Assembly (NCBI RefSeq): GCF_026107515.2
Contig: NZ_JAPCHW010000022.1
Coordinates: 1 to 33,720 of the forward strand
DNA: 33,720 nt
Direction: 5' to 3'
From: Glutamicibacter sp. MNS18
GTDB taxonomy: Bacteria > Actinomycetota > Actinomycetes > Actinomycetales > Micrococcaceae
Shown: one piece after another, positions 8,415 through 16,920 of the stretch
How the letters are laid out: every line of letters begins with the position of its first letter
Numbering within the stretch: the stretch's first letter is position 1
The notes under the pieces: generated by a model
Told to the model about the DNA's origin: nothing
Database searches by the model: none
The model's input: the letters and a program-made list of their open reading frames with translations, nothing else
Program-made: the position numbers and the translations under genes

Positions 8415-8794
8415 GAAATGTATATCCTCTGCCAGTCGAAATATCTACGACTCTAGTTAAAGTTATTCTTTATATTTTAACAGGTTGGCTAATTACTGCC
8501 ACGATCATCCTAGTGCTCTGCGCAGACGGTATGGGGAAGTTTCAACTATTGCCGTTGCGATGCTTACAGCAACGAACATCCTGCGGTACATTTCGCCGCA
8601 CTTCAACAGGGGTGGAGCGCAAAGCATGCTTGCGCCAAAAAACCGTACCGCGGCAAAACACCTGGCAGGACTCGAACCCTAGCCACAGGGGTGGGCATGA
8701 TAGAAACGGCTTGTTTCATAGCCACTAAAACCGTACCGCAGCTACGAAAAAGGTCACCGAATTGCTTCAGTGACCTCTGTAATTTTCGATACTT
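8415..8794. other. 380-bp spacer with direct repeats and a tRNA-end-like fragment
   Basis: No gene is credible here. It holds the presumed promoter of the S-4TM operon and two copies of the 13-mer AAAACCGTACCGC (8639-8651 and 8727-8739). These flank a 75-base, tRNA-sized piece whose minus strand contains AGGGTTCGAGTCCTGCCAGG, resembling the T-arm and acceptor end of a tRNA but without a foldable complete tRNA. This may be scar DNA from an older integration. Confidence 0.35.
8751..8776. terminator. Hairpin, possible terminator
   Basis: AGGTCAC (8751-8757) pairs perfectly with GTGACCT (8770-8776). The stem extends by three further pairs after one mismatch, leaving a TTGC loop. A short run, AATTTT, follows on the plus strand. 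It could be a weak terminator, or part of the repeat-rich scar around 8640-8740. Confidence 0.35.
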
Positions 8795-8815
8795 TATTGA
8801 GAACAATTCTCAATA
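8795..8815 (+). promoter_or_regulatory. Perfect palindrome ending at the HTH copy 2 start codon
   Basis: Arms TATTGAGAA (8795-8803) and TTCTCAATA (8807-8815) are perfect inverted repeats around CAA. The last base is the A of the ATG. The position fits an operator for autoregulation by the downstream HTH protein, or a hairpin over the start site. The paralogous copy 1 lacks this sequence; similarity between the two loci starts only at the start codon. Confidence 0.5.
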
Positions 8816-9243
8816 TGGTCGAGGTACTGGCAGGATATTCCAGGCAGGCGCACCGCAAAATGGATCGGCTCTCTACCGCAGCCCGCGCACTCCAACGCCT
8901 GAAATCAGGGGAAACTCGGCCAAGAGCAAGCACGGGCGATCGCCACTCTCAGCGCTACCGCATCGCCGATCGCTTTTCATCCGAGGATTTGGCAGTCATC
9001 GCACGGCGTTATCAAGCCGGCGAGCAGTCAACCGACCTCGCCAAGGAACACAAGATCGCCAAGTCAACTCTGCTCCGACTTCTGGCAGAACACGGCGTCC
9101 AAACCAGACCGCGCGGACTCACGCCCGAAAAAGAACGAGAGATCCTTCGGTTGCGGAAGCAAGGGCTCATCATCCGCGACATCGCCAAGCGAGTCGGCTG
9201 TAGTTATGATACGGCGCGCAAATTTCTGTTTGAGCAGCCATAG
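8815..9243 (+). CDS. Tandem helix-turn-helix protein, copy 2
   Basis: A 142-residue paralogue of the protein at 1926-2360, with the same two resolvase-like HTH units (EQSTDLAKEHKIAKSTLLRL and RDIAKRVGCSYDTARKFL) and no catalytic domain. ATG 8815 is chosen because similarity to copy 1 begins exactly there. An upstream in-frame ATG at 8770 would put the palindrome inside the gene. The two copies bracket the Gabija and CBASS-like genes in direct orientation, so they mark the ends of a defence cassette. This copy faces away from the S-4TM operon and converges on hamB. A regulatory role is inferred from fold and position only. Confidence 0.65.
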   Translation: MVEVLAGYSRQAHRKMDRLSTAARALQRLKSGETRPRASTGDRHSQRYRIADRFSSEDLAVIARRYQAGEQSTDLAKEHKIAKSTLLRLLAEHGVQTRPRGLTPEKEREILRLRKQGLIIRDIAKRVGCSYDTARKFLFEQP

Positions 9244-9352
9244 ATGCATTTTGAAGTCGCGAATGAATGCTCGGCGTGGCCCATTCTCGTCACCGACCGC
9301 GACAACCATGGTTCATCAGCTCCGAGACACCTTGTCGCATTTCATGCCTTGC

Positions 9353-12019
9353 CTATTTTGCGTTATTTCCCTGAACATCTTTGACCATGATGTTTTCAAT
9401 CTCGGCACGTGCTTCATCTGAAAGGCTGGTGCTCTCAAGTACAGCTTGGTGGTCGAATCCTTCGAGTTCATCGAACTCTGAAAATTGCACCGCCGCAAGG
9501 TGCTCGGCGAGCAGCTCAGTCGCCACAGTACGTCCAAATCCAATCTCTTGAAGCTGAATAGCTCGCTGATCGGTCGTTCCATACTCCACGAGTGTTGCCA
9601 CGTTGATGCCTGATTGATCCCGACCCAGCGCCAGGACGCTGATGTCGGAAAAGTTCTGTAGGTATCCGATAATCCGGAATCGTAACCCACCTTCAATGTC
9701 GCGAAGCGTCCACTCGATGATCAGATTGATGTGCTTCGCTGAGTTTCGGTTAAAGCGTTCTTCGACAAGACTATCCCTCTGTGAATAGTCCCTATAGCGG
9801 ATCCATCCGCGCTCAGCGTGGTAGGCGATAGAGCCTGAAATCACGCGGCTGATTGAATCTCCACGAACCCAACTGCGCATGAGCAAGGCCCAATAGTAGA
9901 GTCGGCGATCCCATGCCTCCGAGTCAGCATTCTTAGGCATTAGCGGATCTTGACCGGAGACTTCGGTCGTACGCCAATCGTAGAGGTTGCTCAGCCGCCG
10001 TAACGCTTTTAGATACGTATCGATATCAGTAAGGTCGGCATCATCCGCGACGAGCGGCCCAGCCGATTCAGCTCTAAGCTCCCCCCATACGCGATCTTGG
10101 TACTTAGGCCGGATATTGGGAGATCGTCGGAGCACATCCGTCGGTACCTCTACAGAAGATGCGGCTTTCTTCAGTAAGTCGCGTCCATCCTTTACCTTGT
10201 CAAGAAAGTAGCTGCGGAGCGGAGTCTGCTGGTTGTCGATTTGGTGCAGTGTCAGGATGGAAGCGTACTGTTCAACGCTGCGTTGCTGGTCCGCCGAAGG
10301 TGTCCCAGGAAGGTTCTCTCCTCGGAGAATCCTGGCGATATCGGTGTATTCCTTTTTCTTGTTATTTGCTGGGTTGACTAAGAAGCTCTCTGCACGGGCA
10401 GGTTCGGTGCGCGGTATCAACGCCTGTGTCGTGTCGCTCCATCGGTTAGCTTCCTCGCGAATACAGACCATGTTTCCTGAAAAATCAAAAGTGAGACGCC
10501 CTGCTCTGCCGGCTAAATTCTCAAAATCGATCTTGTTAAAGGACCTGTTTCCGTGCTTGTCGCTGAGGACAAAGATGTTCTTGGCAGGGAGGTTGACACC
10601 TTCAAGGAGCGTTGAGGTGCAGACCACAAACTGGATTGGCGATTCGGGGTCGGCGAACGCTTGCTCAACGCGTTCGCGAACTTCCTGGGGCATCTTGCCG
10701 TGGTGGAAAGCGACACCACGACTCAGGGTGCTACTCAAGAAATAATCCTTGTGTACATACTCGCGAACATGCTTGATGAGATCTCCGACGTTTGCATCTG
10801 CCACAGTGTCTCGACGTTCAGCGAGTCTCAGTGCAAATTCAGCAGATTTCATAGAGCCGTTGATATAGATGATCGCTTTGCGTGCGCCACTTCGCGACAG
10901 GACTAGATCGACAACGTCCGTCTGGCTTGGCTGCGCTTCCAGTTCTTGCGGCTTCTGGTCCAGACCGGAAAAGTAGTACTGCTTGTGATCGACAAGGTCC
11001 ACAAAGTATCGATGTTGGGCAACCGTGCGTTCTCGAACGGTCAATGCTCCATTTGTAGCCTTGCCAAATAGTTCGAGGAACAATTCCGGGTTCTCAATGC
11101 TCGGCGAAGCGAACACAAGTCTCGTCGCGAATCGGCGGGTAACCTCCACAATCGCATGATAGTAGAGCGAGCTTCGTGCATCATTCTTCGCTATGACTTT
11201 TTGCGCCTCGTCTACCACGAGATAGTCAATTTCACGTACTGGATTTGCTAGATACCGGAGCAATCGTTCCGGTGTCAGGACGAAGATAGTGCGTCGATAC
11301 TTCTGCCGCAATAATTTTGGTAGTGATGGATATGTCGCGACGTTTACCTCTGGCACACCGGCTAACAGATTTCGGAGATCAGTTGCAGTCTGGGTAATCA
11401 AAGCTTTGGTGGGTACCAAGACGACAACGCAGTGATTATTGAGCTCATCACGTCGAACGATGTCGTATAAAGCATCCTTGATAATGAACGACTTTCCGAG
11501 TGAAGTCGGCCCTGAGAAGCTGAAGTAGTCTTCGCCACGCATCTTCTCTGTAATGGAATACTGGGCGTCTGTTAGAACCGCGTCACCTCGATTGGTCCGT
11601 TGAAGAATCTCCTTTGCGATTCGCAGTGTCCCACGAGACAAAGGGAGCGCATAACGACTGCCAACTCCCTGATGTAGTGTTCGGATACCGGGAAAGTTGC
11701 CGAGTTGCACCAGAACTGCTTCTGCAACAGCAAGCACTCTACCGCTGAGCTCAGGCTCGAGTCCTACTTCAGCGTCATACTCACGGAGCAGAGCTATCGT
11801 CGTGTACGCAAGCTCACGATGACGTGGATCGCTGGAGTGCGACAGAACATCTGCGTACCGTAGAAGATGCTTCGCTTCGACGTTATCGATTAGGGAGTCC
11901 GTATCGCCAGACAGGAATGTCTCAGCCACCGCTCGTTCCAAGTTGCAATACGCATCCTGGAAGTCCTGACGTTCGACGATCATCTCACTAAGTGCATCAG
12001 CGGCAGTCCGAGTCGTCAT
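9353..12019 (-). CDS. hamB: Hachiman HamB: Ski2-like DExH helicase
   Basis: An 888-residue superfamily 2 helicase. Walker A GPTSLGKS is near residue 170, the DEAQ box (LVVDEAQKV) near 270, SPS motif III near 305, motif V TSTLLEGVNLPAKN near 475, and the Ski2-type motif VI NLAGRAGRL near 505, with a long C-terminal region. In Hachiman defence, HamB is the helicase/DNA sensor that holds and releases the nuclease HamA. Its ATG overlaps the hamA stop as ATGA, the tight coupling expected for a two-subunit complex. It is the last gene of the eight-gene operon starting with hsdM. The 109-bp spacer to the convergent HTH gene contains nothing recognisable. Confidence 0.85.
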   Translation of the reverse strand: MTTRTAADALSEMIVERQDFQDAYCNLERAVAETFLSGDTDSLIDNVEAKHLLRYADVLSHSSDPRHRELAYTTIALLREYDAEVGLEPELSGRVLAVAEAVLVQLGNFPGIRTLHQGVGSRYALPLSRGTLRIAKEILQRTNRGDAVLTDAQYSITEKMRGEDYFSFSGPTSLGKSFIIKDALYDIVRRDELNNHCVVVLVPTKALITQTATDLRNLLAGVPEVNVATYPSLPKLLRQKYRRTIFVLTPERLLRYLANPVREIDYLVVDEAQKVIAKNDARSSLYYHAIVEVTRRFATRLVFASPSIENPELFLELFGKATNGALTVRERTVAQHRYFVDLVDHKQYYFSGLDQKPQELEAQPSQTDVVDLVLSRSGARKAIIYINGSMKSAEFALRLAERRDTVADANVGDLIKHVREYVHKDYFLSSTLSRGVAFHHGKMPQEVRERVEQAFADPESPIQFVVCTSTLLEGVNLPAKNIFVLSDKHGNRSFNKIDFENLAGRAGRLTFDFSGNMVCIREEANRWSDTTQALIPRTEPARAESFLVNPANNKKKEYTDIARILRGENLPGTPSADQQRSVEQYASILTLHQIDNQQTPLRSYFLDKVKDGRDLLKKAASSVEVPTDVLRRSPNIRPKYQDRVWGELRAESAGPLVADDADLTDIDTYLKALRRLSNLYDWRTTEVSGQDPLMPKNADSEAWDRRLYYWALLMRSWVRGDSISRVISGSIAYHAERGWIRYRDYSQRDSLVEERFNRNSAKHINLIIEWTLRDIEGGLRFRIIGYLQNFSDISVLALGRDQSGINVATLVEYGTTDQRAIQLQEIGFGRTVATELLAEHLAAVQFSEFDELEGFDHQAVLESTSLSDEARAEIENIMVKDVQGNNAK

Positions 12020-13014
12020 TTCTTCTTTTTCTCCTTTGCCGGTCGCAGATTCTTGCCGCTCAATTCAGATGCGAGATCAATACGAATGTTTTCAATTCCA
12101 CGGACTGAACCGTTAACGTTCTTCTTTAGGAACGGCACTGCGTAGATGTGGAACTGGTATCCGCCGAGACCGCGCTTCTCGATCTCGGCCTTGATCGTGT
12201 CGACCTCAGCAGTGATGGTTGAATATGCCAGGTTGCGTAAATGTTCCTCGATTTCTACAGCGCTGTGATCCGCAAATGGGTAGCCCGTCACATCGAGCTC
12301 GTATCCAATGAATACTCCGAAGGCGTTTGATTTGGTGATCGTCCTTGCACCTGAAGCTGGTGGCAAGAGGATTGACGCAAGCATCTCGACTTTGTCCTTA
12401 TCGATGCTCTCCTTAAGCAGCTCTGACTCGACAAGCCAGGTGTCGAAGTCAAAGTCATCTTCCTGGACCTTGCCCATAGAATCGAAGGCCGCTTTCACCC
12501 CGCGTCTAGCGCTGGAACCGATCTTGCCCGTCACATCTCCGTACATCTTCGATTCACCGAAGATCAGCTGGTAATTATCCTCAGTGATTTCGAACAGGTG
12601 AACGCCGTCCGTGCCATGTACGTAATGCTCAGAGGATGTTTTGAGCTCCATCTTGGAGAGTATCTTGGAGGCGCCAAGGTGCCCTTCTAGGAAAGAATAG
12701 AGAAGGAGCTCGCCGCCCTCGCCTGCGTTGGCGTCAGGGGTCTTGAACTGCGTCTGAGTCTTCCGGAAAAATTCGCCCATACGACTCGGGTCATCGAGCA
12801 TCTTGGCCAAGTTCTGACGCGATAGAACATAACTAATGCTGTTGTTCACTAGCTCCTTAAAGAGCGGCTTAATTGCGAAATCACCGCCGTCCACTCGGAG
12901 TACATGAAGGTGCATCACTGTCTTTGCGTGAATATCGAATCGTTTAGGGTCATAAAAGAGGTTGAGGAACCGATCACGATTCATTAGGGACAATGGCAGT
13001 ACAGGATCGCTCAT
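12016..13014 (-). CDS. hamA: Hachiman HamA: DUF1837 nuclease
   Basis: A 332-residue DUF1837-type protein. A PD-(D/E)xK-like core is visible as GEGGELLLY (E99/E102), GTDGVHLFE (D136) and FGESKMYG (E154, K156). In Hachiman, HamA is the effector nuclease kept inactive by HamB and unleashed on DNA damage or phage entry. The C-terminus is Lys-rich. The gene has a ribosome binding site GGAAGGA and its ATG overlaps the stop of a 40-codon ORF as ATGA, while its own stop overlaps hamB as ATGA. Pairing with hamB makes the assignment strong. Confidence 0.85.
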   Translation of the reverse strand: MSDPVLPLSLMNRDRFLNLFYDPKRFDIHAKTVMHLHVLRVDGGDFAIKPLFKELVNNSISYVLSRQNLAKMLDDPSRMGEFFRKTQTQFKTPDANAGEGGELLLYSFLEGHLGASKILSKMELKTSSEHYVHGTDGVHLFEITEDNYQLIFGESKMYGDVTGKIGSSARRGVKAAFDSMGKVQEDDFDFDTWLVESELLKESIDKDKVEMLASILLPPASGARTITKSNAFGVFIGYELDVTGYPFADHSAVEIEEHLRNLAYSTITAEVDTIKAEIEKRGLGGYQFHIYAVPFLKKNVNGSVRGIENIRIDLASELSGKNLRPAKEKKKK

Positions 13015-13133
13015 TGATTCATCCTTCCCGCAGGGACGGAGCTAAGAGAAATAGTGTTCCATCGCGCGCTAAATAGACCGAGGGTGCACACGATGGCGCC
13101 GATATGCACTCGGGTCGTAGCCAGTTCGGTCAT
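13011..13133 (-). CDS. 40-residue small protein coupled between abi and hamA
   Basis: A 40-codon ORF precisely fills the gap between the Abi gene and hamA. Its ATG (13133-13131) overlaps the abi stop as ATGA, and its TGA (13013-13011) overlaps the hamA start as ATGA. A Shine-Dalgarno AAGGT lies seven bases upstream within abi. The product has a moderately hydrophobic stretch (VHIGAIVCTLGLF) that could be a short membrane or packing helix, and no known domain. The double overlap argues for real translation, either as a functional small subunit or antitoxin-like partner, or as a coupling leader that sets the HamA to Abi ratio. Standard gene finders would probably miss it because of size. Confidence 0.6.
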   Translation of the reverse strand: MTELATTRVHIGAIVCTLGLFSARWNTISLSSVPAGRMNQ

Positions 13134-13876
13134 GAGCGCACCTTTGAATCAATGTAGGCAAAAATCGTACGTGCAGCATTGATCGCTAGTAATGCTTCGT
13201 TATCGCCGAGAAGAGCTTCGTTTGGATGCGCAGGACTTGCGTTGTTCCGAAGCGTCGTTAGCGCGTCCAGCGTTGCCGCCATTGAATACAGCACCCTGCT
13301 AATTTCGTCCGTACGCTGGCCAGAAGGTGCGAGCCCAGGGTGGTTCTCTCGCAGCTTCTTCACTGCAACCTGCAGAGTGGGCCGCTCAGGTAGAGCGATA
13401 TTTGCATGGACGCAGAGCTCGTTCATGTGGCCATGAAGTGCCGTGTGCACTCGATCTACCGCACTAGCTGGGCCGCTTGTTCGGATGAGATTCTCAGCGT
13501 CAATCAGTGCCTGCTTGACGACAGTGCTCATTGACGCAATAGGCATCGGGCTCGCCACGACTGGCGTACCTTCAAGCTGTTGAATCCACGTATCGATTGT
13601 TGATTTAAACTGTTGTCGGGCATCGGTGTTCGGAGGAAAACGTTCGAGCACACCACGTAGTATCTTTGCCTGCCGATCCGGTGATTCAGCGGTCAAGATC
13701 GCAATAAATCGTCCTCGAGTAGTGCCTTCAATCTCGTCGGGAAAAATATCGTAGATACCGCAGTACTCCGGATAGAAATCCGTATGTGTCCGATAGCTGA
13801 AGTCACCGAGATAGCCGCTTTCGACGCCAATATATCGATTGACGAGCTGTAGCACTTCATTCTTTGCAAGTGACAT
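13130..13876 (-). CDS. Abortive infection family protein (Abi_C-type)
   Basis: A 248-residue protein. Its C-terminal half (about 115-245) reads ALIDAENLIRTSGPASAVDR...LHGHMNELC...LDALTTLRNNAS, which fits the Abi_C domain of abortive infection proteins (HEPN-like helical bundle with an RNxxxH-like segment, here RNNASPAH). Such domains are often RNases that shut down infected cells. The N-terminal half is not recognised. The ATG starts two bases after the hsdR stop, and the stop overlaps the following small ORF, so it is translated with the restriction system. It may act as a fail-safe if restriction is breached, which is inference. Confidence 0.65.
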   Translation of the reverse strand: MSLAKNEVLQLVNRYIGVESGYLGDFSYRTHTDFYPEYCGIYDIFPDEIEGTTRGRFIAILTAESPDRQAKILRGVLERFPPNTDARQQFKSTIDTWIQQLEGTPVVASPMPIASMSTVVKQALIDAENLIRTSGPASAVDRVHTALHGHMNELCVHANIALPERPTLQVAVKKLRENHPGLAPSGQRTDEISRVLYSMAATLDALTTLRNNASPAHPNEALLGDNEALLAINAARTIFAYIDSKVRS

Positions 13877-13878
13877 TG

Positions 13879-16800
13879 CTACTTCCCACTCCCGCTGCTC
13901 AGCCCGAGGAATCGTTCAAAGAACGCTCCCAGCTTCTGGATTACACGACGTTTCTTCTCGCTGTGGTTCCTGTCCTTGGAGAAGCGTGAAACTGGAGGCA
14001 ACACTTTGGTGATCGCGGTACCGCTGGTTCGGATGACACCTTCACGGAAGGCCGCTTCGATAAACGAATCGGTTTCCGCTGGCTTCAGGTTCTCCGATGT
14101 AATGATTTCGCCGAGCTCTTTTTCTTTCTGTGCGTTGACGTATGCTTGCCACTCTTCATCAAGGGAGCCATCGATGGAAATTGAGTCGACGAAGTTCTCG
14201 ATCAGGTCCTTCTTGTTGCGAAGGCTCGGACTCGAATCAATCGCACGCGAGATACCGGCGCGCAGTTCCTTGTCGTCGCCGTTGCCGCGTTCCTCGCGGT
14301 ACTTCTGAACCAGCATCAGGATGTAGTCGACATTGATTTCGACCTGCTTGATCAGTTCAATCTCGAAGGTCAGATCGCTAACGATCTGCTCCTTATCGCC
14401 GTCACTGGTCTTCTTCCGGTCGTTCCACAGGTCCAAGTAAGTGGACTGGTAGTCCTGCATATCCCGATGCGACAGGATCTCGTTCTTGTCGAAATCATCG
14501 AACGAAGTCAGGATATTCCGCAGGCGCAAGATCTCGCTGTAGAGCTTGATAAAGGCGTTCTGGCTTTCTTCACCAATAATCAGCTCGCCAGGCTGGTGCA
14601 TCTGCATGAGCTCCGTGACCTTGTCGGCGTACTCGTCGTAGTACTCCTGGAACGGCTTGAGCAGCACAATACCGGTGGCTTCCTTGTTGCCAAAGAGCGC
14701 AATCGCATCATTCGTCTCTTCTTCAAGATCGCGGAAGCTCACGATATTGCCGTACGTCTTCACTGAGTTCAAAATGCGGTTGGTCCGGGAATACGCCTGG
14801 ATCAGCCCATGCGAGCGTAGGTTCTTATCCACCCACAGGGTGTTCATCGTGGTTGCGTCGAAGCCAGTAAGGAACATGTTCACGACGATGACCATGTCCA
14901 GGTCGCGGTTCTTCAAACGCAGCGACAGGTCCTTGTAGTAGTTCTGGAAACTGTCCGAGCTCGTGTCAAAGTTTGTGCTGAACATGCCATTGTAGTCCTG
15001 GATCGCCGACTCCAGGAAGGACCGGGCGTCCCCGGACAGTGCATCAGTTTCGAAGCCTTCCTCGTCTAGTGCTCCGTCTTCGGTATCGGGGTTGGCTGCG
15101 TAGGAGAAAATCGTCGCAATCTTCAGCTTTTGGTCTGGCAACAGGTCTTCTTGCTGGCGCTTGAATTCCTGGTAATACGTTCGCGCCGCCGTGATCGAGG
15201 CCGTGGCAAAGATCGAGTTGAATCCTCTGACTCGTTTATCGCCAAGCGCATATCCCTCGGAGCGCTTCGTCTTCTGGTCGAAGTGATCCAGGATGTACTT
15301 CGTGACCTGGGAAACGCGGACAGGTGACAGCAGGGCATTTTCGGTGTCGATAGATGAAACCTGCTTATCTATCACCGAGCCAACCTTGATGGTGTTCACG
15401 TAGTCGATACGGAACGGCAGCACGTTCTTGTCGGTGATGGCGTCCACGATCGTGTAGGTGTGCAGCTTGTCGCCAAATGCCTGCGCCGTGGTCTTCAGCT
15501 GCGGGTTGCCGCCGCTGCCGGAGTTTGCGGCAAAGATCGGCGTTCCGGTGAACCCGAACAGGTTGTAGCGCTTGAACGCCTTGGTAATGGCTGTGTGCAT
15601 GTCGCCAAACTGGGAGCGGTGACACTCATCGAAGATTAAGACGATGTGGCCCGAGTAGATCTCGTGGCCCTTGTTTCCCGAGATGAAGGTAGAGAGTTTT
15701 TGGATCGTCGTGATGATGATCTTCTTCGACGGATCTTCAAGCTGGCGCTTCAATACTGCGGTGGATGTATTGGAGTTGGCCGACCCCTTCTCGAACCGGT
15801 CGTATTCCTTCATAGTCTGGTAGTCGAGGTCTTTACGGTCAACGACGAACAGCACCTTGTCGACGCTCTCAAGTCGAGAAGCCAGCTGTGCTGCCTTAAA
15901 ACTCGTCAGGGTCTTGCCCGAGCCAGTGGTATGCCAAACGTATCCACCCGCTTCCTGGGTGCCTAGCGTCTTGTAATTCGACGAGATATCGATCTTCTGC
16001 AAGATCTTTTCGGTCGCCACGATCTGGTACGGGCGCATCACCAGCAGCAGTCGGTCACTGGTTAGCACGCAGTACCGGGTGATGATATTCAGCATCGTGT
16101 GCTTGGCGAAGAACGTCTTGGCGAACGCCGTCAAATCCAGGATTGGCTTGTTCTGCGCGTCAGCCCACCAGGACGTGAATTCGAAGCTATTCGACGTCTT
16201 CTTGGTTTTGCGTGACCCATTCATGTCAGCGACGTGCTGACGGCGCGTGGTGTTTGAGTAGTACTTCGTCTGAGTACCGTTGCTGATCACGAACAGCTGC
16301 ACGTATTCGAAGAGGCCAGAGCCGGCCCAGAAACTATCGCGCTGGTATCGGTCGATCTGGTTGAACGCTTCACGAATCGGTACGCCACGACGCTTCAGCT
16401 CGATGTGCACCATTGGTAAACCGTTGACCAGAACCGTCACGTCGTAGCGGTTTGAGAAGCTTGCGCCGCCCTCGCCACGATCCACCGCATACTGGTTGAT
16501 TACCTGGAGGCGGTTGTTGTGAATGTTCTGCTTGTCGAGCAGTGTGACGTTCTTCGTCGTGCCGTCGTCGCGCGTCAGAAGCTGCACATGGTCTTCCTGG
16601 ATCCGCACAGTCTTCTCGGCGATGCCATCGCTGGCGCTGGCGATCCGTTCGGTAAAGAAACGCTGCCACTCCTCGTCCGAGAAGGTGAAGCGGTTCAGCG
16701 TTTCCAGCTGGCTTCGGAGATTGGCAACAAGATCCTCTTCGCGGGTCAGCGTGACGTACTCGTAGGCTTGCGATTCGAGCAGGTGAATAAACTCCCGTTC

Positions 16801-16920
16801 CAGCTGCGCTTCGGACTGATATGCAGTCTCTTTGGCGGAATCAGGGACGAATTCAGCAACAACAGTGCTCTCGCTGCTGACGGCGATGGTGTCGTATTTA
16901 CGTGCCAGTGCTTCGATCAT
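13879..16920 (-). CDS. hsdR: Type I restriction enzyme subunit R (HsdR)
   Basis: A 1013-residue ATP-dependent translocase/nuclease of a type I restriction system. The PD-(D/E)xK nuclease is seen as RYDVTVLVNG...HIELKRR around residues 158-176. The SF2 motor has Walker A HTTGSGKT near 335 and the DECH box IFDECHRSQFG near 430. A C-terminal helical region follows. The start is set at ATG 16920 because it overlaps the stop of the preceding GIY-YIG gene as ATGA; an upstream in-frame start would add 11 residues with weaker logic. HsdR cleaves DNA unmethylated at the site read by HsdS, in complex with HsdM2S1. Confidence 0.93.
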   Translation of the reverse strand: MIEALARKYDTIAVSSESTVVAEFVPDSAKETAYQSEAQLEREFIHLLESQAYEYVTLTREEDLVANLRSQLETLNRFTFSDEEWQRFFTERIASASDGIAEKTVRIQEDHVQLLTRDDGTTKNVTLLDKQNIHNNRLQVINQYAVDRGEGGASFSNRYDVTVLVNGLPMVHIELKRRGVPIREAFNQIDRYQRDSFWAGSGLFEYVQLFVISNGTQTKYYSNTTRRQHVADMNGSRKTKKTSNSFEFTSWWADAQNKPILDLTAFAKTFFAKHTMLNIITRYCVLTSDRLLLVMRPYQIVATEKILQKIDISSNYKTLGTQEAGGYVWHTTGSGKTLTSFKAAQLASRLESVDKVLFVVDRKDLDYQTMKEYDRFEKGSANSNTSTAVLKRQLEDPSKKIIITTIQKLSTFISGNKGHEIYSGHIVLIFDECHRSQFGDMHTAITKAFKRYNLFGFTGTPIFAANSGSGGNPQLKTTAQAFGDKLHTYTIVDAITDKNVLPFRIDYVNTIKVGSVIDKQVSSIDTENALLSPVRVSQVTKYILDHFDQKTKRSEGYALGDKRVRGFNSIFATASITAARTYYQEFKRQQEDLLPDQKLKIATIFSYAANPDTEDGALDEEGFETDALSGDARSFLESAIQDYNGMFSTNFDTSSDSFQNYYKDLSLRLKNRDLDMVIVVNMFLTGFDATTMNTLWVDKNLRSHGLIQAYSRTNRILNSVKTYGNIVSFRDLEEETNDAIALFGNKEATGIVLLKPFQEYYDEYADKVTELMQMHQPGELIIGEESQNAFIKLYSEILRLRNILTSFDDFDKNEILSHRDMQDYQSTYLDLWNDRKKTSDGDKEQIVSDLTFEIELIKQVEINVDYILMLVQKYREERGNGDDKELRAGISRAIDSSPSLRNKKDLIENFVDSISIDGSLDEEWQAYVNAQKEKELGEIITSENLKPAETDSFIEAAFREGVIRTSGTAITKVLPPVSRFSKDRNHSEKKRRVIQKLGAFFERFLGLSSGSGK

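Noticed and set aside
8652-8726. A functional tRNA on the minus strand
   Set aside because: The T-arm-like bases do not pair into a proper stem, and no acceptor or anticodon stem can be formed.
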